Assembly (NCBI RefSeq): GCF_011745365.1
Contig: NW_024468911.1
Coordinates: forward strand, 248,001 to 312,000
Length of the DNA: 64,000 nucleotides
Origin: Cryphonectria parasitica EP155
Lineage: Eukaryota; Ascomycota; Sordariomycetes; Diaporthales; Cryphonectriaceae
Direction of reading: 5' to 3'
This document shows positions 40,771-52,246 of this stretch, piece after piece. The stretch's first letter is position 1. Each line of letters opens with the position of its first letter. The translations under genes and the position numbers were made by a program. The notes beneath the pieces were generated by a model. That model searched no databases and had not been told where the DNA came from. It saw only the letters and a list, made by a program, of their open reading frames with translations.

Positions 40771-41676
40771 CTATTGGGCACGAGGTCCAACATCCTCCAA
40801 GCCTCCAATGAAGTCTACTATGTACTTGGAGACTTCTTCTGGTGCTTCCAGAGGCGAAAGATGACCCGCCCCGGGCAGCACCACCAAGCCACAGGTCTCA
40901 ATATTTGCACAGACCTCTGTCTTCACCCGCTCTAGAGGCTCAACAACATCCTTGGCCGCTGCAACAACCTGCACCGGCACTTTGATCCGCCCTGCCAGCG
41001 GACTGATGTCCTCCCCCATGGCGTACGCAGGCCATGCAGCTTTCGCCTCCGCCTTCCCTCTTAGCATATCCCCAACAACCTGTTTCAGCAGCTCATCGTC
41101 AATAGCCTCCGGCGACGACAGCAGCACATTCCGCGCCACAAACTCGGCGCTCTGCCAGGTCTCGTACGCATGGACCTGCTGCTCGCTGGCCTCGGGAGGC
41201 AAGACGAGCGGCGTTGGCGGCGCCGGGCTCACCAGCACGAGGCCCCTCAATCCCTTCACGTTGCCCCGGCCTGCGACGGCCTGAGCAACCTTGGCGCCCA
41301 TGCTGAGCCCTACGAGGTAGACTGTCGTCAGTTGCAGGCGTTCTAGCACGGTGTCGATGTCTGCGGCGAGGTGTGCGATGGAGTAGGCGCCGGCGTGCGA
41401 AGGGCCAGTGGACTCGCCCCAGCCGCGAAAGTCGATGGCAACGGTGCGGTAATGATAATGAGCATGATGCGCATGTTCTTCTGAAGCGTGCACGAGCGGG
41501 ATCACCTTGGACCAGGTGCGTGTTGACCCTCCCCAGTAATGCAGAAAGACAATTGTTGGGGTGTTGGCGCAGTCGATTGTGTTATCTTCATTGTTGTTCT
41601 TGTCGATAATCTCGACGTGAAGGCTGACGTCAGGTTGGACCTCGATCGAGGTGCCGCGGGCAGCTGTTGACAACAT
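40771..41676 (-). CDS. Alpha/beta-hydrolase fold enzyme
   Basis: A single exon of 301 residues starts at the ATG 41676. The fold is shown by the strand and oxyanion loop TIVFLHYWGGSTRTW, the strand VAIDFRGWGESTGPS, the nucleophile elbow VGLSMGAK (Ser125), an acid in VVAAAKDVVEP and the catalytic histidine in LPGAGHLSPLEAPEEV. This is a complete Ser-Asp-His triad. The lid (about 150-215) is short. No signal peptide is present, so a cytosolic esterase, lactonase or hydrolase is likely. The substrate is unknown. It is convergent with the 5'-nucleotidase gene, with 178 bases between stops. Confidence 0.88.
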   Translation of the reverse strand: MLSTAARGTSIEVQPDVSLHVEIIDKNNNEDNTIDCANTPTIVFLHYWGGSTRTWSKVIPLVHASEEHAHHAHYHYRTVAIDFRGWGESTGPSHAGAYSIAHLAADIDTVLERLQLTTVYLVGLSMGAKVAQAVAGRGNVKGLRGLVLVSPAPPTPLVLPPEASEQQVHAYETWQSAEFVARNVLLSSPEAIDDELLKQVVGDMLRGKAEAKAAWPAYAMGEDISPLAGRIKVPVQVVAAAKDVVEPLERVKTEVCANIETCGLVVLPGAGHLSPLEAPEEVSKYIVDFIGGLEDVGPRAQ

Positions 41677-42820
41677 GGCGGCGCAGGGGGTGGTGTTATG
41701 AAAATTGCTTTGCAGGTTTGCTTTGAATTGATATCTTGGTCAATCACATGCATTGATCAGGTTGCTGGACTGGGGGGCTGGAAGAAAGAAAAAGGCTGTT
41801 TGCGATCCCCAATAATAATAACGACGTGAAATGCTGCTTCATTTATAGATATTGTTTAGGTTTTCAAGTACTAATTAAGTAGACACGGAGTCATCGGCTA
41901 GGAAGGGCGTGCTATATAATCGATCAATAGTAGGCCAACACTTTAACTCCCGATCCATCTCGGAAGATAAGAACGTCTCACGGGAAACCTTCAGCTTGGA
42001 TTTCGCACCGACATTGAATGAACCCGTACAGCTACGTATGATTTATTTATCATCAACAATTAATGTTATGCAGTTGGTGTTAATGCCGTCTGGCATGGTC
42101 ACTCAACAAGTTTTAATGGAAACTTATTAATATATTCTTCTTACGGTTTATTAATCGTGTACTCTTTATACAACCTTGAATACCTTCCCAGCACGACAGC
42201 AATATCAAACAGGTTACAAGTGATTCATTGTATTTATAATGGAAATTGATTGTTTAGAGCGACGGAGACATGCCTCGACCTGTGCGATCCACGGCCATAG
42301 TCCTCACTGCACTTGGACGGTTTTAACAACAGTCAATTATGATAGATCGGACCTTGTCCAAGTTGAGGACATGCGACCACCAGGGTTTTCTCGATCCAGC
42401 CAGGTAAGCGAAAGTCTATCTTGTAAATAAAATAAAGTTGGCCCCATCCCGCTATTCCAGACGTTCAGTCGCTATAAATAATTGCCGAACTCCAGTCGCG
42501 CCACTACTTCATTGCTCGTAGCGTCTGGCACAGTCGGAATTTGTACAGTGACAGCTCTCATTTATACAAATCTCAAGGTTTGACGCAAACGCTTTTCTCT
42601 ATCCAAAATCATACAACTCGGTCCAGGTTTTCGACGATCCTATTGTTGCATTGTTTCCGCAAATAAGAGACTGCCTTATGTGCTTAATGAATTAAAAAGA
42701 AGAGGGAAAAGATTATTATGATAAAACAAGGGCAAGGGGAGAAATCTCTTGCTGAGGCGGAGCCTGCGACCCTCATCACCCTCCAGGTTCCGTGCAACTG
42801 GAAACTGGTTCTTATAAATC
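41677..42820. other. AT-rich intergenic region
   Basis: The promoter of the alpha/beta-hydrolase gene lies at the left end and the 3' flank of the rhodopsin-domain gene at the right. AT-rich sequence (TTAATATATTC, TTTATTAATC) dominates from 41810 to 42250. No gene is supported. Confidence 0.5.
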
Positions 42821-44473
42821 TCATGAAACCCCTTTGGACTCGTGTGCAATGTGCACATGCCGGCTAACAACAATACTCTGGTTTGTGTGCAGGGGGTGTG
42901 GCTCTTTCTTGTCCATCAAGGTCTGCTCCATGCTGTCGGAATCGCTTGGTGTGGTGGGATGGGCGTGGGCCCCATTGTATGCCCTGCTCGTCATGCCAAC
43001 ATCACCCATCTCAAAGTCGCCGGTTTTGGAAAACTGATCGTATGTCCGACGGGAGTTGTTTGGGAATCGCATATTGGACTGGCCGGCACCTGACTTGCCC
43101 TTGCTGCTCCCGAAGGAACCCAGTCGGAAGAGTCTCCTGAAGAGTGGTCGGAGTGTGGCGATACAGCCGACAAACTTTTGAAAACGTTAGAATTCATAGA
43201 TCTCAAGGAAGGAGAAGTATTATATGGGGATGAAAATTGTAGAGAAGAGAGAAGGGGGGTCGTTTTGCTGATCTTGATGCACAGTCGGAGAAGAAACAAG
43301 AGATTGAACTGTACATACCAGGCCGACTGCTGGCTCCAGATAACCCCAAATCACGATGTTGGACACTTCGTCTATAATCTCGATTAGCTCGGAGGATACT
43401 TCGTCATTGTGCACGAGAGATATTGCAAACGTACAGAGATAGTTTTCGGATGAGGTGAGGTTGATAGTATAGTTCAATCTGATGCAAGCTGCAAGACTCG
43501 CACTACAAAAAAATGGATCATCTTGTTAGTGAAGGCTGGATCAAGAAATGATGCACGTGTAGGGGAAACCTACAAAATACCAAGACCGAGAATCGCAGCC
43601 ACAGAAAGCTTCTCGCTGCGCTCGAGCCTGACGTGCCACAGGAGAGGGATGGGCCTGCAAAGGTTAAGTTTGATTTAGCAGCAACTCCTTAGGCATAGCT
43701 TTGCTGGGAAAACTACAAGAAAACAGAGAAGAAGAATCGGACGCACAGAAGAGCAGTCGTCCAGTCTGTAACGATATTGACGGCGGTACACATGTAATAT
43801 ACATCAGCAAGCCACGACGCTGGCAGACAGGAGCCTTTTTGATCGGTGTTCCAGGCGTATCTGTGCACGGATATAATTAGTCAAAGTGTGTTAATTTCGA
43901 GACCTCTTGGTGAATACTTACGAGACAGGTGCGCACTGGAAGATGATGTAGAACAGCGCACCTCCGTCGGCGAGGAAGAACAACATCATCATTGCCCACG
44001 AGCCCCAGATGTATGGTTTTTGGTTTTGGGCGATTCGGATCAGCATCAAAGAGATGGACAGCTTGACCGGGATGATGGAAGCGCAGTAAAAGACCTCAAA
44101 GAGGAAAAAGTACATCATGCCCAGCTTCTCATAGTCGGCGTCTGTCGCTGCTGCAATATGTGCATCGGTGACTCCAATCCCATTCACGCCTCCGAGAATG
44201 CAGGCAATCGAAAGCACAATGAAGGGCAACTGGCATAAAGACGGTGGTTAGTCATACCGTGGCCATGTAGAAATCGCAATTATATTCCTTTCTATCCTTC
44301 TCCTTGTTTTGGGTCATGCTTACCACACCCACGGCCATGACAGAGTCCTCGGCTCCCCATGTCTTCTGGCCCTGCCGAACATAGACTCGCAGGGCGAAAC
44401 TCGAAAGCCCAAGGATCATAAGGCTGACCACCGCCCCCACGACGTGGGGTGCGTTGTCTTGATAGATGGTCAT
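42821..44473 (-). CDS. Fungal rhodopsin-domain (Pth11/SAT4-like) seven-helix membrane protein
   Basis: Seven exons on the minus strand keep phase: 44473-44324, 44229-43922, 43860-43747, 43654-43574, 43502-43435, 43371-43319 and 43174-42821, giving 375 residues. The order of family landmarks is complete: FALRVYVRQGQKTWGAEDSVM in the first loop, LSIACILGGVNGIG, FFLFEVFYCASIIPVKLSISLMLIRI, the extracellular Cys (IFQCAPVSYAW), DWTTALLPIPLLW, ASLAACIRLNYTI, VSNIVIWGYLEPAVGL, and the end FVGCIATLRPLFRRLF. A cytosolic tail of about 100 residues is rich in Ser, Lys and His. These proteins resemble Pth11-type receptors and sit in the plasma membrane; ligands are mostly unknown. It is isolated within a gene-poor segment yet the frame appears intact. 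Confidence 0.88.
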
Positions 44474-47400
44474 GCTATCAAGATCTGATGGGGAAAGGAA
44501 GGGGGGGGAGAAGAGAGAAAAGTGATTCTTTTGAGATCCTATCTTGGTCGAGTTGGAAGATGTTTTCGACGTCGATGATATTGAACTAATTAGTATCCAA
44601 AGCTGAGGCTGTATTATTTACCGACACGCTGAGCAGTAAAACACAAAGACATGCGCACGCAAAGGTCGACGCTCGGCACAACTCGTACTGCCTGGATAAA
44701 AGTCGAGGAAGGGCGGACCATGAGGCAGTTTTCTTCTCTTGCTGCCATAGAACAAGAACTTCCTGGTTGAACTAAGTAGGGAGCGCCCCTGCAAGGGGCG
44801 TACATCTCACCCACAGCGATCGACCTTACACAATGGAGTATTGTATCCAACTCCTTCATATTAGCGGCTTCAGACCCGATTCCGCGGGATGTATGGAGTC
44901 TCAGTGGAGATCACAACACTATGCATGGCTGGGCCTCCTCTCAAGGTCAACCGTTTCAGGCAATCGAGGTCTGCAACGTACAGTTCTTACTCTATTCAGG
45001 GACGTGGGTGAGTAGACTTGGAATGAGACAAGTGCGGATCCCAGTATCAGACACACCTCCTGAATGTCAAGGCATCCTGCGTGTAGCTTATGCTAGGCGT
45101 GCATTTCCCCATAGCGCGCACAGCGACTGCACTAAGCATACTATAATTAATAGTAGATTGGCACCTAGTTATTCTCGGATTAATTCCGCTGGTTCCGAAA
45201 ATTAGGGCGTGACGGATACGTTGTATCTTTCCACTTGCGTTTTGGGACAGGCTTTGCTCCCACAGATGGATCCTAGCAAGAATTGTCACCTGTGTGTGGC
45301 TTGACTGTTGCTACTTCTTACCATGATATGATAGTATAATCCTGTATGATGTCCAGTTCACGATCCTTCAAATTATAACTTGCAACGCAGGGGGGAAAAG
45401 TCCAAGTGTCACTACGGTGCATCTATTATTAACTGCTGATCTCTTCCAAGCTGATGTGTTCGGAGAATCAAGCGGTCCCACGCCTTTTCCGCGTAGGACC
45501 ACATTCACAAGAAATTGCTCCATACGCGGTGGAACTTCTTCTTAGCTTCCTTATTGCTAAGTCTGTAGTGTACCATAATAAATGCCAGCTCCAGTGGTTG
45601 GGATACCGTAGTTTCTCTTTGTAAGGGCTGTGAACGCAGTGCAAGCTAAGGGACTTCAGCAAGCAGCAATCTTGTGTATTTCTGGCTGGATTCTTCTTTC
45701 AGGGACGAGGCAAGGAGAAAAAGAAAAGAAGGACGGATATACAGGTAGATAAAGAGATACAAGAACCTTGACGCCCGTCCAGGAGGGAAGATAAGGGTTC
45801 ATGTGACTCTGCAGACGACACTTGAATCTTCGTTGCACCTTTAATTACCAGCCATCTTGACATCGTAGAGATGCTGCAGCGACGAATATTGCCATGGGAC
45901 ACTCTCGGCACGACCGTGTAACTATAGTAGGACCAAAGAAGAATCACAACTCAAGAAACCAAAACGAAAAAGAAATGGCGGCTCTCCATGCTGTTACATA
46001 GTACGAGTTTGTCGCGTGATGATCACAATGCCCTTCAAAGTAGCATTACGCTGCTTACGCAAGGGTATGGGAAAAGCCGAAGGGCTGAACCCGGAACCCA
46101 TTACATACTGTGATGTCGTTGAAACGAACTCGAGGCTCCACAGGTCGCAAGGAATTGTCTTCTGGGGCCTGCTTGGCCCAGTAAAAACGTACGCCATGAT
46201 CCACTCACAAGTGTGTGTCCACAGTGGGTGGCGGCACGGATAAACCGGGCAAAAGGAACTTGGACGCAGATAGAGAGGCTTTGGAGTTGGCGATTTTCAT
46301 CTCCATCTGGAACAAAGCTTTATAAGAACAAACTCAACGACGGCCTGGCCCGTCGTCTTAGTCGCCTAGAAAAAAAAAGGCTTTGCTTATGCCTGAGTGG
46401 CCAAGGTCGGACTACGCGCTATGGCAATACTGACACTATACGGCAATGCAGAGAGCAAGCATGATTCCGGCTCCGCCGACCGAAATTATACCGCTGCAGG
46501 CATCACGTTGCGATACCGCCTCAGCCCTGCGTTGCAACGCAACTAAAGGATCTCCACGGTACTTTTCCAGACGACGAGAAGTGGAGAGTGAGAGAGTTTG
46601 AGGCGAGAAGTTTTTTCGCTTTCACTTCTCTCCACGCTTATAATCATCGTCTGCTAGCTGATAGGCCGCTCGGCGCGCAGAGCTTTTGTCGGCTCCGACA
46701 GCCGATTGCAATGCATCAACTCCTGACGCTGAACTGTGGGCTAAGGCTGCTGGATAAGATGAGCGCCCTCCGTGATCATCTGCTGTAGGCTAATCAGTTA
46801 TGCGAAAATACTCCATGCGATCTACCAGGAGAGATTCCATTGCATTGGTCCAGAATCGCCTTAGCACCCCTCGTCTGGAACAAAATTCCAGCACTCCTCT
46901 TAGGAGCGGTGATGTGTTATATTGCCCCTTGAATTGAAAAAGCCCTTTCTCTCTCTTTTGTTACTTTCCCTATTTCCTGTTTTGATCCTTCATCCAGATT
47001 TTTTGCGCCTCAGAACCTTACCTCGATCAAGTCCTAGTGAGTTCATACTTAGGTTTCTCGAACAATTGAACTGATCGGAGATTTCAAGTGCTCGTACAAG
47101 AAGAGCCACAGGTGCGTTCCCACCAAGGTAGATCATCAGCCAGTAACGATGGACAAGACTCGGCAGCGTGGAGCCGAAGGGATACTCGGGACGCGAGGCG
47201 CCGCCGAGGATCCTCTTAGATCCATTCAAAGGCGCCATACGTATAGGAGCTGATGGTTATAGACCGGGGAACTCCACCCTTTATGATGAGTCTACCCATA
47301 ATAATTGTGGCGACATGTCGTTTTAACTGCTGAAGTTTTGGAGAGCTGTTCGGATGGGGGGGCGTCGGATCTGATCCGACACGAAATTCGAGAATGTTTA

Positions 47401-49207
47401 TCTACGTGGAAGGTGATCAAATATGCTAAGTCGACAGGTATACATTGTATGACTATCATGGAGTGGTGTTTATCCCTACCTCGCTACCAAAAGAAGCCGC
47501 TACGATCATTACGCGGCCGTTGCCTTCTCTTGAGATGATCATGCGAGACGATCGTGTCAAAAACGAGAATTGAGGCGCTTCTCCACTTCTTCTTACTATT
47601 CTTTCTGCTTCTCTGCCAAATGTTTTCCTCTTCATCGTTGATTTTTTTCTCTTCCCTCCTTACCTTGCTTTGTGTTTGTTTTCCCAATGTTTTAACAGCC
47701 ATCCAGTCTCAGGTGAAAATCGTCAGGAACGGTCAGGGCGGTAAATATCGAAATTCACGCAAAAAGGCCCATAATATGAAGTTGGGTATCCATTTTGACG
47801 GATGCCGACGTCTCTTGGTTGTAGAGACACAGGTTCTTCTCAAGTTGATGATGTTGTGTATCGAAGGAGTTGCTCAAGACTCATCATCCGATCCACATTT
47901 AGTTTTTCGACAACAGCTTGATTATCTAAGAAATGATCTTAAGAATTCGCTTCTCTGACAAGAATTCATCTGTACAGCACCCTCGAGAGAAACCTCACAT
48001 ATACCTTTGATATTAGCCACCTCTTCGAGGCCGAGGCAGATCAAGCACAGCGATGTTTCGCAGATATCCGGTAGCACAATCACTGCAAGGCTGAAGATGA
48101 GGAGAGAAGAGGTGACTGTGTCCTGCACGGTATGAGAGAGCAAGACAAGGCAAATAGATGGGGACTCGACTTACTCAAGTCAGAATGGTCATCCTGCAGG
48201 TGAATATCCAACATACTCTCCACACGTCTCTAGAGACACCCTGGTAGGCCCAGAAATATATGTGCTTCTCCAGCCTTCAACTTGGTTGGGGAAAAAATGG
48301 AAATATAAAACTGTGGACCTGTGACAACGAGAAGATATTCCGATTTTACAAGATTGCCGAAAGTCCAGTGATTCAAATAACCCTCCGTCCGTCCGTTGGC
48401 TAGAACTGAGCATCATGCTCAAAACTGTCAATACATTTCAAGGCAGGTGACTTGAACTCGATTTATTTGCACGACGTGGAGGACTTCCAGTCTTATTAAA
48501 TGCACTACTAATTGTGTAGGTTTGCCATCACAAGTATCCATCCTACCATTCCCCCGTTTCTGGGCAGCACAAGACACAAAGAACACTCTCTATGATGATG
48601 AATCTATCACCTTTCCTGCATTGATCATGATGACTTGCAAATACTGTGTGTTAGAATCTTGTCCTGATATGAAACAAGCGCATCATTATGCACGCATTTC
48701 TTTGGCTCCTAGGAGAATAATGGCTGATCTGACTCAAATCGTCTCCAACACGGCAGCATATATAATTCGAAAATCGCACTTCTTCAATATATTTTGATGC
48801 AGATCTTTGCAGCTTTCAGTCAAATTACAGAATGTCAAGAGCTCCTTCACAAGGGCGTATAGGAAGGATAAAAAGGTGGTGACATTTCGAGGGTACGGCA
48901 TTATGAGGTTGCTGATTAATTGTCCCGACTCCGCTGTAATTTATCCCCCCCCCCCTCGGGCCCCAAAAAGACCTCTGGCACCACGATGATTACAAAGAAC
49001 AGTAAATACTTCTGATTTGAAATATTGATGGTCTAGATCTACTAGGTAGGCTGGTTCATGGTGGCTTTGAAAACTATGGACCACACTCAGCATAAAAGGA
49101 AAGACCTCTGGCTTCGAGGCTGGTGAATTCTTATTACTTTTGTTTCCCACACAGAGTTTCCTTTTGCCCAGCTCGAATCTCCTCATATCATTTCTGCAAA
49201 GATCGCC
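44474..49207. other. Gene-poor, AT-leaning region with no supported gene
   Basis: This is the longest stretch without a recognisable gene, 4.7 kb. I checked both strands for transposase, reverse transcriptase and other common domains and found none. A small inverted repeat (CGCCCCT-GCA-AGGGGCG) lies at 44784-44800. GC-rich islands at 46370-46560 and 46640-46720, containing TCGGCTCCGACAGCCGA, contrast with AT-rich flanks and may be remnants of older inserts. A poly-C run lies at 48944-48956. A 13-base direct repeat AAAGACCTCTGGC occurs at 48967-48979 and 49100-49112, close upstream of the next gene. Confidence 0.5.
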
Positions 49208-50179
49208 ATGTTTCAATCCATCGTCCTAGTTGGTGCGACAGGCCGTGTTGGTGCTCCTATACTTCGTAACTTGCTTGAATCTACAGCGCCTGTCTTCAAT
49301 GTCACGGTTCTGGTACGCGAAACCACATCAGCCGATGCTGTCCAAAAAGCAAAACCTATCATCCGTCAGCAGGGCTCGAGAGAGTATGCAGTGAGGCCAG
49401 TTGACTATGAGAACCACGATTCTCTGGTTCAGGCATTGAAGGGTGCCGACGCGGTGGTCTCGGCTCTTCCCACCACGGTGGCTCACAAAGTCGATCTCCT
49501 GCTCCTACAGGCGGCGCAAGAGGCCGGTGTCCGAAGAATCTTCCCAAGCGAGTATACACTGGATGTGCTACACCCTCTTTCCGTTGCCGCTTTTGGAAAG
49601 GATTTCCCTTCGGTGCTCAACGCGAACAAGTTCCTGTCTCTTGTTGACGCGAGCGACGCCCCGACAAGTTTCACCACGATCGTACCGGGTATGTTTTTCG
49701 ACTACGGTCTTCGGGGCCTGCTCGACATGTGGGACCTGAAGCATGACAAGGCAGTGCTCATCGACGGCGGGGCCGAGGTTTTTACAGGGAGCTCGACTGG
49801 CTTCATCGCGGCGTGCGTGGTGGCCGCGCTCAAGATGGACGAGGAGAAGACCAAGAACAAACGGATCCGAATTGCTGAGGTGCAGACCACCATGGAGGAA
49901 GTGAGAGACGTCCTCGAGGAGGTTTCTGGGCGTACATTCTCTACCGTCGACGTCAGCTCGGAAGAGATGGCGAGGAAGAAGGAGGAGGCGGTTCGGGCGC
50001 AGGACTGGGCGGGGGTTTATGTGAACACTATTTTGCCGCTCAACTTTGGTGGAGGCGGGCCGGGAAACCTTAGCGAAGGGTTGACATTCGATGGAGATGG
50101 GAACCTGCTTGTCAGGCGAAAGACCCTGAGAGAACTGGTCCAAGAGGCATTCGAGAGCGATCTGGACAGTCAAGCCTGA
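49208..50179 (+). CDS. NmrA-like / isoflavone-reductase-like NAD(P)-binding protein
   Basis: A single exon of 323 residues begins MFQSIVLVGATGRVG, the GxxGxxG dinucleotide motif of atypical short-chain dehydrogenases (residues 9-15). The second-strand basic residue follows in VTVLVRETTS. Later marks are DAVVSALPTTVAHKVDLLLLQAAQEAGVRRIFPSEYTLD, typical of NmrA/isoflavone-reductase proteins, and a substrate-side loop with IVPGMFFDYGL. Such proteins are either NADPH-dependent reductases of phenolic or related compounds, or redox-sensing regulators of transcription. No catalytic Lys of plant isoflavone reductases can be placed with certainty, although a Lys follows in LNANKFLSL. It is convergent with the kinase gene (264 bases between stops) and may be the left edge of the sugar-catabolic cluster. 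Confidence 0.85.
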   Translation: MFQSIVLVGATGRVGAPILRNLLESTAPVFNVTVLVRETTSADAVQKAKPIIRQQGSREYAVRPVDYENHDSLVQALKGADAVVSALPTTVAHKVDLLLLQAAQEAGVRRIFPSEYTLDVLHPLSVAAFGKDFPSVLNANKFLSLVDASDAPTSFTTIVPGMFFDYGLRGLLDMWDLKHDKAVLIDGGAEVFTGSSTGFIAACVVAALKMDEEKTKNKRIRIAEVQTTMEEVRDVLEEVSGRTFSTVDVSSEEMARKKEEAVRAQDWAGVYVNTILPLNFGGGGPGNLSEGLTFDGDGNLLVRRKTLRELVQEAFESDLDSQA

Positions 50180-50443
50180 GGGCTTTCTTGTGGGACCTGG
50201 AGACATTTCTCTGACGAAGCTTACTCAAGAATCAAGCAATGACTATCAATAAGTTTTGTGCCCCTCGAGATAAATGATTAACCACTTGGACAGCTGAAAC
50301 CACTATGAAGAAGCTCTTAGCAAACATTGAACCATTAATGAACTATCTGGCTGGAGCACACAACTGAATATTGACCTGCGTCTAGACATATTCATCATAT
50401 CTGGATAAGAGCCCAAGTCCCTCCAATAAACGCGAGAGAAACC

Positions 50444-52246
50444 TCAGATGACCTGTCCATCCCTCAACCCTTGGATGGCCACCATGGCTCCCCAGGCCCC
50501 AGGATCCGGTGGCAACACGCCCGAGCCCCCATTCTGCCGTCCTGCAGCAACATACGTAGCCCTACCGAGCCTGGGCGCCATCTTCCTAGTCGCATCTGCG
50601 CCCTTCGTAGCAGCGAGAACCCCTTCGTCAAAGGTGCCGACGTTCTGAATCGCCTCGGCAAAAGGGATCAGGGTGTCCATGACGGTTCGATCGCCGACCT
50701 TGGCGGGCGTATACTTTGACAACTGCTCGAGTGCAGCAGAGAGAGAACGGCCCCAGATCTGCGCGGCATCCTTGGTCTGGCCCGCGCTCACGTTGCGCTC
50801 GATCGCATGGCGGAGGGACACAAAGAAGATGCCCAGGATGCCACCCAGGGTACCGCCCATCTTGGTCTCGACAATGTCCTCCACTTCCTGCAACACCAGG
50901 AGCACAGAGCCCCTCGCAGCAAGTTTCTTGCTGTCCAGGGCTGCGACCAGGCTGGTGGCGCCCGTCTTCAGCGTCTCCCCACAGTCACCGTCGCCCATGA
51001 CGGTGTCCCACTTGGTCAGGTCTGGCTCAGCCTGGACGAGCGCACTGCAGGCACTCCTCAGCATCTGGTCAAGCACGGCTGGGTCGACCTTGAGATCATT
51101 GGCCTCGTCGGCGTCCTCTGGCACGACCTTCTTGGGCGCCACGGGCGGCGGCTTCACGAGCTGATGGTGTCGCTTGCGCCGAGCACCCTGCACACCTGCG
51201 ACAGACTCCCAAAAGGTGGTCGTCTTGGCATCGGCAAAGGCTTTGATCTGCTCGACGGAATAGGAGCAGTCCCTTGCTGCCGCCGTGACGTTGATGACAG
51301 AGACGGAGAAGGCGGGCGCGTTGAGAGACGTCTCCAGAGGGCCGACGTAGACCCGCTCCGGCTCGATATTCCAGTCGCGCGCCAGCTGCTCCAGGATCTC
51401 GTCCGCCAGAGCGCCCATTTCCAGCTGGGACATGCCGCCAAAATTGCTGATGAGGAGGAACGTCTCGTCGCCAGGAGCAAACTTGACGTAGGCCCGCTCT
51501 GGATCTTTCTCTTGCAGGCAGTACTCGAGGATCTGCGCGACGAGTTCCTCGGCCGAGGGGGCTGGGGAGAGCTTTCGGTAGCCAGGCTCGTTGTGCGGGC
51601 CCGTGCCGATCTCGACCTCGTCGTGACCAAGCATGGCGTGTTCTGTGCGTCCAGGAACGTGGCAGTGGTCCAGGGTGGCCGCGATGGACACGATCTGCTG
51701 GGAAAAGGCCACGCCCAGGTCGTAGACCTCGTCCAGAGAGTCTCCCTGGCCTGCGGCACCGCCCATGATCTTCAGGACACCGATCTGGCCAGCAAGTCCT
51801 CTGCGGCCGACCAGGCTTCCCTTTCTGCCGACGGAGACGTCGTCGCCGCAGATGATCATCCTACAGCGGTGGCCTCTGGCCACGGCCTTTTCGTTTGCCA
51901 GGCCAAAGTGCAAACAATCGCCAGTATAGTTTGTGACAACCAGAATGGAGCCTTTATTGCTAGGGACGGCGTCGATGGCGGCCAGTATCTGCCTGGTGGA
52001 CGGGCTGGCAAAGATGTCGCCGCCCACCGAGGCAGCAAGCATATTGTCGCCTACATAGCCGCTCCACGCCGGCTCATGACCAGATCCGCCACCCGAGATG
52101 ATGCTGACCTTGGAAGGGTCATGCTTGGTGTCAAAAACCACACGGTTCGTCTCGTCCAGAGACAGGGACGGGTTGTAGGAGATGAGGCCTCGGAGAGATT
52201 TGGCCACGAGACCCTCGGGGGAGTGAAAGAGATGGGCTTTGGACAT
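50444..52246 (-). CDS. Dihydroxyacetone-kinase family sugar kinase (candidate erythrulose kinase)
   Basis: A single exon of 600 residues starts at the ATG 52246 (MSKAHLFHSPEG); the frame extends upstream only to a TTG. The DhaK half has SGGGSGHEPAWSGYVG (about 51-65), NYTGDCLHFG, GDDVSVGR and the histidine that covalently holds the ketose, His218 in GTGPHNEPG. Most family members have a small aliphatic residue where this protein has proline before that histidine. The DhaL half has the ATP-binding aspartates in MGDGDCGETLKTGA (about 417-430) and GSGVLPPDPGAWG near the end. The fused DhaK-DhaL form uses ATP directly. Glycolytic-side enzymes phosphorylate dihydroxyacetone, while relatives in Yarrowia (Eyk1) and mycobacteria act on erythrulose. 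The two isomerase genes beside it favour a tetrose substrate, but this is inference from context. Confidence 0.93.
   Translation of the reverse strand: MSKAHLFHSPEGLVAKSLRGLISYNPSLSLDETNRVVFDTKHDPSKVSIISGGGSGHEPAWSGYVGDNMLAASVGGDIFASPSTRQILAAIDAVPSNKGSILVVTNYTGDCLHFGLANEKAVARGHRCRMIICGDDVSVGRKGSLVGRRGLAGQIGVLKIMGGAAGQGDSLDEVYDLGVAFSQQIVSIAATLDHCHVPGRTEHAMLGHDEVEIGTGPHNEPGYRKLSPAPSAEELVAQILEYCLQEKDPERAYVKFAPGDETFLLISNFGGMSQLEMGALADEILEQLARDWNIEPERVYVGPLETSLNAPAFSVSVINVTAAARDCSYSVEQIKAFADAKTTTFWESVAGVQGARRKRHHQLVKPPPVAPKKVVPEDADEANDLKVDPAVLDQMLRSACSALVQAEPDLTKWDTVMGDGDCGETLKTGATSLVAALDSKKLAARGSVLLVLQEVEDIVETKMGGTLGGILGIFFVSLRHAIERNVSAGQTKDAAQIWGRSLSAALEQLSKYTPAKVGDRTVMDTLIPFAEAIQNVGTFDEGVLAATKGADATRKMAPRLGRATYVAAGRQNGGSGVLPPDPGAWGAMVAIQGLRDGQVI

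Noticed and set aside
44784..44800. Seven-base-arm hairpin CGCCCCT-GCA-AGGGGCG as a mobile-element end
   Set aside because: No matching partner end or target duplication was found nearby, and short hairpins of this size are common.
46380..46490. tRNA-Ser/Leu-like sequence (GCCTGAGTGGCCAAGG and GATTCCGGCTC boxes)
   Set aside because: A-box-like and B-box-like words are present, but acceptor and T stems do not pair as read; at most a relic.
46990..47238. Small minus-strand frame with a coding-like, GC-rich start
   Set aside because: No homologous family recognised, no splice partner and no promoter evidence; possible gene fragment only.
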